Below, piece after piece: positions 15,119-15,156 of a stretch of DNA of 15,156 nt. Position numbers and translations under genes: made by a program. The DNA is from Planctomycetota bacterium. Lineage in GTDB: Bacteria; Planctomycetota; Planctomycetia; Planctomycetales; Planctomycetaceae. The stretch lies in contig JAJRTM010000661.1 in the NCBI GenBank assembly GCA_024278285.1, positions 1 to 15,156 on the forward strand, in the 5' to 3' direction. Numbering within the stretch: position 1 is the stretch's first letter; each line of letters opens with the position of its first letter. The notes under the pieces were generated by a model. That model searched no databases. It had not been told where the DNA came from and saw only the letters and a program-made list of their open reading frames with translations.

Positions 15119-15156
15119 ATGAGTCAGAATACGATAGCCGCAGACAAGACGCAAGG
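15119..15156 (+). CDS. Start of a further gene, cut by the window edge
   Basis: ATG at 15119 is preceded 6 nt upstream by AAGGAG, as good as the other sites of this cassette, and opens MSQNTIAADKTQ. Only 12 residues are visible, too few to assign. It lies 68 bp after the second nuclease-like gene on the same strand, so it probably belongs to the same transcription unit. If the cassette is a restriction-modification system, the missing methyltransferase could be here. Confidence 0.55.
   Translation, partial: MSQNTIAADKTQ

Noticed and set aside
9550..15156. Prophage
   Set aside because: Integrase and Xis-like genes are present, but no structural, lysis or packaging gene is visible in the window.

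Overview
The window looks like a piece of a planctomycete chromosome (Planctomycetales, Gimesia/Rubinisphaera-like). This is inferred from moderate GC, long non-coding gaps, sparse operons and the style of the proteins; no rRNA or marker gene proves it. It has two halves that meet at a tRNA-Arg gene.

The left half (about 1-9550) is ordinary chromosome. On the minus strand lie a prepilin peptidase-like protein, a PilT-type twitching ATPase, an FHA-domain protein and glgC (ADP-glucose synthesis), with glgC broken by a one-base frameshift. On the plus strand lie a 70-residue zinc-ribbon-like protein and a GalT-type sugar-1-phosphate nucleotidylyltransferase. Back on the minus strand are an antitoxin/PemK-like toxin pair, whose toxin is frameshifted, and a DegT/DnrJ/EryC1/StrS sugar aminotransferase. 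A gene-poor stretch of nearly 1 kb leads to tRNA-Arg(TCG) and a strong terminator hairpin.

The right half (about 9550-15156) has the layout of an integrative element inserted at the tRNA 3' end. A tyrosine recombinase points at the tRNA. It is preceded by a small Xis/MerR-like DNA-binding protein and an unknown 264-residue protein with a possible helix-turn-helix. A non-coding stretch of about 680 bp rich in inverted repeats follows. The cargo then begins: a controller-type (C protein) XRE regulator, divergent from a PD-(D/E)XK nuclease-like protein, a second unrelated-looking PD-(D/E)XK protein, and the first bases of a further gene. The divergent gap holds two 11-bp boxes resembling the C-boxes of restriction-modification controllers.

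The best candidate for something undescribed is this last cassette: a C-protein-like switch driving two different RecB-type nuclease-fold proteins, with any methylase or partner lying beyond the window edge. The right end of the element is not in the window.
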